Shown one piece after another: positions 58,354 to 64,000 of a DNA stretch of 64,000 bases (position 1 is its first letter; each line of letters begins with the position of its first letter). The position numbers and the translations under genes are program-made. The notes below the pieces were generated by a model. It was given only the letters and a program-made list of their open reading frames with translations. It did not search any database and had not been told where the DNA came from. Source of the DNA: Strigamia acuminata (Eukaryota > Arthropoda > Chilopoda > Geophilomorpha > Linotaeniidae); assembly GCA_949358305.1 (NCBI GenBank), contig OX442314.1:65233369-65297368 (forward strand), written 5' to 3'.

Positions 58354-59728
58354 TGTTGCAAACAACGTGGAAGTATTTTAGAAATTGCATTTATTACTGT
58401 GTTTTATGTCATAATAAATATTCATAGTGTAATTGAGTTTTTGCCTAATATTTTCATTTATTGCTTTTCAGGTTTTTATCTTATTAAACCATTTTCTAGT
58501 GTTTTTAGTATTTTTAGTGTCTTTTGTGTTGATATTACATTTTAATTTACTGTTATTTCAAGTGTTATTGAAGTTTTATGTCATTTCTCATTGATTTCTT
58601 ATGCATTTTCATGATTTTCGGCATTTTTAGGTACATTCGTCGAAGTGCAGTTCAGTTACGCTACACGCGTGACGTCATTTTTCCTTTACTAGTCTCGTTT
58701 CGTTAGAACTTCTAACGTTTCGTTCTATACTTTCCGAGTTGTTAAGAATTCTATTCACAATTGCTTTCTACTAATTATTGTCTGCTCTTTCGACTGGTGT
58801 GCTTTATTATTGCCCAAGTGTTTTCGTTTCGTCAGTGCGAACGTTCGTTGTCGGCCACCGCATGGGCGCGGCCGATAATGTTCGGTTCGTGCGGCTTACG
58901 ATCTATTTCAAAGTGTTGTGTTGAATAAATAGTGTGATTTTGTGCAGGAAATAACATTTCCTAATTTTATTTAACATTCCTATGTGGTTTTTATAAACAT
59001 TCTGTGTATCTAATTTCAAATGTACTGGTTTTACCGCCAATATGACGTTCGAGGCCGCCATGTTGGAATTTATCGGTAATTCGTTTTTATTTCAATTTGT
59101 TTGCGATGTATATTGATTGAATTGATTATACTATTTCATTACGATGTTTTTTAACCTGAATTCTTATGTTATTTTGTGTTTTAAAGCCATTTTAAATTCA
59201 AATCTTACGGTTACGTCATCATACTTGCCTGTGATTGGCTATTGCGATCGTCTGCTACACGATCATTGTTTTGTGCTTCGTTTTCATTGTTTTACTTATT
59301 GAATCGAATTGTTATGATTAGCTTTTTTATTCACTGCATTCTTGCGGTCATTTTGATATATTACAAACTGTAATCCGTGCTAATTTCACAATTTGTCAAC
59401 TTTGCCTGTATTTTCGTTTTCCTCCGTTGCCATGACAACGGAGAATTTTGTATCTGTATTTCGCCGCTAATCTGTTCGGCGCGTGCCGTTATCGGTATTG
59501 CGCATGTGCGGCTCCCTTGAGGGCCAATTGTATTCGTGTATTTTAAGCAGTTTTCATCTAACCGTTCATTAAAGAAGTTGTTGAATTTTAGCTCGTGTTT
59601 AACTTTATTTCCGCCATCTTTTCCAATGTGTCGGGAGTAGTTAATCTCTTTTCCCCGCTGGCTTATGGATAAACAAGCACTCGGATACCTTTCAACAGTG
59701 CTCTCGATTGCTTTCTCCTCATGCAACA
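58354..59728 (+). repeat. 5' LTR of Bel copy 2
   Basis: A 1375-bp segment from TGTTGCAAACAACG to ATGCAACA, followed by the same TGGATTCGGGAG primer-site candidate at 59730. It confirms that the LTR extends 23 bases past the point where the 3' LTR of copy 1 is cut. Confidence 0.9.
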
Positions 59729-60672
59729 ATGGATTCGGGAGTGATTATTGTGGTTTCCAGCACGGTTTATGTACGTACTTTGCTATACGATCATCAAATC
59801 TTAGTGGCGGGAATTTCAAACCGCAAATGCCCATTTCTTCTATATTCGTGTTGACCGACCGCAACATCGAATATCTAGTTTTGGTAGCCGTGACCAGGAT
59901 AGCCGTTGCATTCTTTCTGTGTTTTCGTCGTGACGTCAGTGCAACGTCCGATCGTGCGTTTGGTGCGATCAACGGAATAATTTACGTTCGCGATTCGTCG
60001 TCTGCTACAAGTAGTGTCAACGTTCAACGTGACTTCAGCCACAACGAGGACAGGTACGGCGTCGAATTTGAACAATCGTGGAAAAGCAACGGGATCTTCC
60101 GGTCGCCATATTTGGATACACAACGCGCTGCGCTGGGAAGACGATTTGCCCCTGGATTATTTGCATTTTCTTGTTTTTGGAGTTCTGTGTTTTCATTTTG
60201 GGGATTTTTATTGCATGAGGGTATTGTTTTGGGTATTCCATTGGTGTTTTTGTTGTTTCATTTGCTAGTTTTGGGGAAAATTTTAGTAAAAGTGTTTTCA
60301 TACCAAATTTTGAAGTGTTTTTTCATTGCATGTTTAGTTCTCCATTATAACCGCCATAAGCGGGGGAGATTAGATTTATTTCGAGTAGAACTGACTAGTT
60401 TCAAGTTGAATGAGCTGTCAGTAGAGTCAAAATTTAATGTTAGGAGTTATTGGCGTGTTTTGTTGCAAAACGAACCGTCAATTGTTTTCAAAAGAGTTTA
60501 TTGGCGTGCTTTGTTGCAAAACAAACCGTCAATTATTTTCAAACTGTGCAGGGTAATTGTGTCACGTTTTATTTACGTACACAAAAACCGCTCAAATTTT
60601 TGGTCATCCTCGATTGGCCAAACATTTGATATTCTAAAATTCTCACGTGTCACCAAGGACCGTGAAAATTGA
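59665..60672 (+). CDS. Leader ORF of Bel copy 2 (335 aa), function unknown
   Basis: An uninterrupted ORF starts at an ATG inside the LTR (64 bp before its end), crosses the primer site and fills most of the leader, stopping 200 nt before gag. About residues 165-230 are strongly hydrophobic with many F, L and V residues and could span a membrane once or twice. A duplicated 17-residue unit, YWR-V/A-LLQN-E/K-PSI-V/I-FK, follows, and the C-terminal part is basic. I recognise no family. The N-terminal part lacks an obvious signal peptide. In copy 1 the ORF is broken by one missing base. It could be chance openness in AT-rich leader DNA; the in-frame 51-bp duplication and conserved length argue mildly for coding. 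Confidence 0.35.
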   Translation: MDKQALGYLSTVLSIAFSSCNNGFGSDYCGFQHGLCTYFAIRSSNLSGGNFKPQMPISSIFVLTDRNIEYLVLVAVTRIAVAFFLCFRRDVSATSDRAFGAINGIIYVRDSSSATSSVNVQRDFSHNEDRYGVEFEQSWKSNGIFRSPYLDTQRAALGRRFAPGLFAFSCFWSSVFSFWGFLLHEGIVLGIPLVFLLFHLLVLGKILVKVFSYQILKCFFIACLVLHYNRHKRGRLDLFRVELTSFKLNELSVESKFNVRSYWRVLLQNEPSIVFKRVYWRALLQNKPSIIFKLCRVIVSRFIYVHKNRSNFWSSSIGQTFDILKFSRVTKDREN

Positions 60673-60872
60673 GTGCTTTTTGGGGGATAAAATAAAAAAG
60701 TTTATTCTCTTTAAAGTTAAAACAAAAACCGTGAAAATTGAGAAATTTTTGAGGGATAAAATTACAAGGTTTATTCTCTTACAAATTAAAACAAAGTTGA
60801 ATTGTCATGCCCGTTTTTATCTGTTCTTTCCAAATTTCACAGCCGAATTTTTTGTGAGAGAGGACAGAGAGA

Positions 60873-63800
60873 ATGGCGGAACCTACAATGAGAGATCTTC
60901 TAACTGAGGATCAAATCGAAGTGCAACAACAACGTTGGGAGTCGCAAGTCACTGCAATGAATCATTTGTTGTCTATATCGGAGAAGACAGCAGATCCAGG
61001 TGAACTGGAAGCGCTGGTGCAAACTGCGACCCCGAAAGAAACGAGAATAGTCGGTGCGCTGAATGATCTACAGGAATATTCGGACCACGGCTATTATCTA
61101 GAATGCATTGACAAGCTTGAGACTATGCAAGCAAGAGTGGATCTTCTTCGCACGAGATACGAAATTTCAAAGCGATCACTTCCAACTTTGGGAGGAAGAT
61201 TAAATACGTCGACAAGCTCAAACCAGAATACAACCTTGAACGCGACAGCAACGTTTAGAAAAAATTCGAAGCTGCCCAAACTGGATTCCGTAAAATTTGA
61301 CGGAGATATTTTGAAGTATAGAACATTCAAAAGCAACTTCGAGACCTCCGTACACAAGGATCCAGACCTGAGTAACATTGAAAAACTCCAGTATTTACAA
61401 ACTATGTGTACTGGAGAAGCGGCAATTCTCATCTCAACTTTTCCCCTGATTGAGGAATCCTACGACCTTGCAAGAGAAGAACTCGAAAGACATTTTGGTG
61501 ATGAGGATGCCCAACAAACTGCGTTAATAAAATCAATTCGAGAATTAAAAGCTGTTTCAAGTGTATATCCAACTAAAGCGATAAAAACAAATTTGACAAA
61601 GATTTCTGCGACTATTAGACTTCTCGAGCAACTAAAAATTCCCATTCAGACTTCCGGAGCTTTCTTATTGCCCGACATAATTAGCAAGTTTCCAACTTCA
61701 ATGGCATTAAGATTTTACCAAGTTCACGGAATTCAAAATAAGAACATTGTTACGTTGCTCAATTTCTTTGTGAATGAAGTTGCGATGGCCGAACGAACTG
61801 AAAACGTCTCGGAAAAATCGAAAAAAGACAAGAATGAAAAATCGGACGTAGAGAAAACGAAAGTGAAAGGTTCAATGACCACGTGCGCAACTACTCAAGA
61901 CGCCAAGCAGTCTACTAGTGCAAAAACGAAGAGTGAACCGAAATCTGAAAGCAAGAATACGCCTTTCAAGACAAACAAGTGCATTTTTTGTGAAGATGAA
62001 CATTTAAACGGCGCTTGTAAAAAGGATTTCGAAATTAACGCGAAAATCGAAATAGTTAAGAAAAACCGACTGTGTTTTAATTGTTTCAGAACTGGGCATA
62101 GAGTGGGAGACTGCAAGGTCAAATTTTCTTGTAAACATTGTGGTGGGCGACACCATTTCACAATATGCAAAAAATCCGAGGTGAAGAATTCAACGAGCGC
62201 TGCGGAGAAGCCGAAGGAGCCACAAGTAACAACACATGTTTCATGCGCAATCTCGACGACTCTACAACTAATGATCTTCACCGCGGACCTCAAAACAAAA
62301 TCAGGAGGAACTCACAGCATTCGAGGGATGATTGATCCGGGAAGCCATCGATCGTTCATCACAAAAGAATTTGTTGAAAGACTGAAACTTAAAAAGTGCG
62401 GCAGTGTTTCTGCCACCACACAACGTTTTAATGATTCGTCTCCAGCAGCTACGGACTACGATGTGTTCAATGTCACACTGCAGAGTAAAAATGACACTCA
62501 AGATTTGAAACTTTCCATGCTTTCTGTGGAAGATTTGCCACGAGTGCAAGGCATTCTGAACTCATCAATGATTGACAAAGTGAAGAAACTAAATCTCGAA
62601 CTTGCTGAAGACCTACCAGCTAAGACTGCTCAAATTGATGTGCTTTTAGGAGTCGACGTGTGGTGGAAGGTCGTTAAGGATGGCAAGAAAAAGGTAAACG
62701 CCGACCTTGGACTCATTAACACAATTTTTGGATGGGTCTTGGCTGGAGCGGCTGGAAACACCAATTTGTTTGAGGATGAGGAAGGAATGACAACATGTTG
62801 CAACACATGCGACTTAGACATCCAAGAAAAATTGGACAAACTGTGGAACTTGGAAGCAATCGGAATAAATGCAGGAGAAAAAGAATCCGACTTTATTCGC
62901 GATCGATTCGAATCAACTACAAAGCGTCTAGACGATGGACGTTATGAAGTCATGCTGCCATTCAATGGACAGGAAGTCGACTTGGAGTCTAATTGGGAAT
63001 TGGCCATGAATCAACTGGCCAACACGCTCAAAAGAATAGATGCCAACGAAGACTACAAAAAACGTTACGACGAGTCCATGTGGCAATATATTCACGAAAA
63101 TCACGCGGAGGAAGTCCCAAAAGAAGAGCGTTTTTTGAAGAAAGGAACCTACAATATACCTCACCACCCTGTAATCAAGGAGGATCGAGACACGACGAAA
63201 TTTCGAGTAGTGTTCAACGCGTCTTCATCCAAGAAGGGGAAACTTTCCCTCAATGACTGTTTATTTCCGGGACCTTCCCTTAATCCAGACTTAATACTCG
63301 TTATTGTGAGATTCCGTCTCTATTGTATTCCAATAATAGCAGACATTAAGCAAGCGTTTCTCCAAGTAATGATCAACCCTACTCAAACAAACTTTCTACG
63401 TTTTTTGTGGGTCGCTCGTGACTATTTCAAAGAGCCATACTCATGGCAAAATTTGTGGAATAATCTAATGGTTCTGCGAATGATTGTCGTGCCATTTGGC
63501 GTCATTTCTTCTCCATTCCTCTTGTGTGCGACGATTAGGAAACAAGCGAAACAATTTGAAGAAACTCATGCAAAAGAAGTCGACGCACTCGATGATGGAA
63601 TCTTCATGGATGATTTGACGTCAGGAGGAGATTTTACAGCCGACACAACATCACATTGCGAGAAACTGAAAATGATATTAGACGACGGAAAGCTTCCCCT
63701 TGTAAAGTGGGCGACCTCAAGCAAGGACGTCTTCAACAATTTGAAAAAAGAAGGTTTTCATATGCGAGGAGAGGAGTTTTTGGACTTAGGAATTATAAAA

Positions 63801-64000
63801 ATGCTTGGAATATTGTGGAACACGGCAGAAGATGTCATGATGTTTAACATTCCGACCATTGAAAAAATTCCGAATACAAAGCGAGAAGTTGTTTCATTAA
63901 TGGCTTCCATATTCGATCCAATGGGACTCATTGCTCCTGTTGTGCTTCAAATGAAACTGCTAGTTCAAGCAATCTGGATTAGGACAAAAAACTGGGATGA
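60873..64000 (+). CDS. Bel/Pao gag-pol polyprotein of copy 2 (partial, 3' end outside window)
   Basis: Starts MAEPTMRDLL as in copy 1 and stays open to the window edge, about 1042 codons. It covers the DUF1759 gag core, the zinc knuckles, the DUF1758 protease (again IDPGS), the reverse transcriptase with FMDD (about 63605) and the start of the region before RNase H. Differences from copy 1 are scattered substitutions, several of them silent or conservative (e.g. Q to H near 63092); no frameshift was seen. RNase H, integrase and the 3' LTR are expected beyond 64000. Confidence 0.93.
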   Translation, partial: MAEPTMRDLLTEDQIEVQQQRWESQVTAMNHLLSISEKTADPGELEALVQTATPKETRIVGALNDLQEYSDHGYYLECIDKLETMQARVDLLRTRYEISKRSLPTLGGRLNTSTSSNQNTTLNATATFRKNSKLPKLDSVKFDGDILKYRTFKSNFETSVHKDPDLSNIEKLQYLQTMCTGEAAILISTFPLIEESYDLAREELERHFGDEDAQQTALIKSIRELKAVSSVYPTKAIKTNLTKISATIRLLEQLKIPIQTSGAFLLPDIISKFPTSMALRFYQVHGIQNKNIVTLLNFFVNEVAMAERTENVSEKSKKDKNEKSDVEKTKVKGSMTTCATTQDAKQSTSAKTKSEPKSESKNTPFKTNKCIFCEDEHLNGACKKDFEINAKIEIVKKNRLCFNCFRTGHRVGDCKVKFSCKHCGGRHHFTICKKSEVKNSTSAAEKPKEPQVTTHVSCAISTTLQLMIFTADLKTKSGGTHSIRGMIDPGSHRSFITKEFVERLKLKKCGSVSATTQRFNDSSPAATDYDVFNVTLQSKNDTQDLKLSMLSVEDLPRVQGILNSSMIDKVKKLNLELAEDLPAKTAQIDVLLGVDVWWKVVKDGKKKVNADLGLINTIFGWVLAGAAGNTNLFEDEEGMTTCCNTCDLDIQEKLDKLWNLEAIGINAGEKESDFIRDRFESTTKRLDDGRYEVMLPFNGQEVDLESNWELAMNQLANTLKRIDANEDYKKRYDESMWQYIHENHAEEVPKEERFLKKGTYNIPHHPVIKEDRDTTKFRVVFNASSSKKGKLSLNDCLFPGPSLNPDLILVIVRFRLYCIPIIADIKQAFLQVMINPTQTNFLRFLWVARDYFKEPYSWQNLWNNLMVLRMIVVPFGVISSPFLLCATIRKQAKQFEETHAKEVDALDDGIFMDDLTSGGDFTADTTSHCEKLKMILDDGKLPLVKWATSSKDVFNNLKKEGFHMRGEEFLDLGIIKMLGILWNTAEDVMMFNIPTIEKIPNTKREVVSLMASIFDPMGLIAPVVLQMKLLVQAIWIRTKNWD

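Larger units (their letters stand above)
58354..64000 (+). mobile_element. Bel/Pao retrotransposon copy 2 (runs off the window)
   Basis: Same family as copy 1: 5' LTR 58354-59728, leader to 60872, gag-pol from 60873 to the window end. It is inserted in the gypsy pol after ...gacgactt, so its left flank is ACTT, the complement of the AAGT used by copy 1 and the noncoding element. The LTR differs from copy 1 at a few tens of positions (e.g. ggaagtatttt for ggaaatatttt; roughly 98 percent identity by eye). The gag-pol is collinear with copy 1 at offset 24312, with no length changes seen. Confidence 0.93.

Overview
The window is eukaryotic repeat-rich DNA, most likely from an arthropod. That assignment is an inference from the mix of Bel/Pao, Ty1/copia and Ty3/gypsy LTR retrotransposons and a long complex satellite; no host gene, rRNA, tRNA or CRISPR array was seen. 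Everything in it is either satellite or LTR-retrotransposon, nested in layers, the texture expected of pericentromeric or centromeric heterochromatin.

Layout. 1-24662: tandem satellite with a 140-bp monomer (132-, 138- and 147-bp variants), organised into higher-order blocks, including two adjacent ~4.6-kb blocks that look almost identical over about 4 kb. 24663-30588: an LTR element with two apparently identical 760-bp LTRs, a 4-bp AAGT target duplication and a 4.4-kb interior with no recognisable coding, i.e. a large retrotransposon derivative; its end structure points to a Bel/Pao origin, read on the minus strand. 30589-34040: the satellite resumes at the exact base. 34041-43209: a Bel/Pao element (plus strand) with an intact 1746-aa gag-pol, a 1376-bp 5' LTR and a 3' LTR cut 23 bp before its end. 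43210-52014: two copia-type elements lie head to head. The left one (minus strand) has a 3' LTR and an 866-codon protease-integrase ORF in which every expected integrase catalytic residue is replaced and RT/RNase H is absent; the right one (plus strand) has an intact 1612-aa polyprotein and a 3' LTR. Neither has a recognisable 5' LTR. 52015-52261: satellite again. 52262-58353: 5' part of a Ty3/gypsy element (LTR, tRNA-Pro-like primer site, gag, a phased -1 slippery site, and pol with one in-frame TGA). 58354-64000: a second Bel/Pao copy inserted in the gypsy pol and running off the window with its gag-pol frame open.

Inferred order of events: the satellite array formed and was amplified; gypsy, the noncoding element, Bel copy 1 and the plus-strand copia entered satellite; Bel copy 2 entered gypsy; the minus-strand copia cut the 3' LTR of Bel copy 1. 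All three Bel-type insertions sit at AAGT or its complement ACTT, and two of them at the identical phase of the satellite monomer. The points most worth checking are this target preference, the catalytically dead integrase ORF, the hydrophobic ORF in the Bel leader, the noncoding Bel-like element, the gypsy frameshift signal, and whether the head-to-head copia junction is real or an assembly join.
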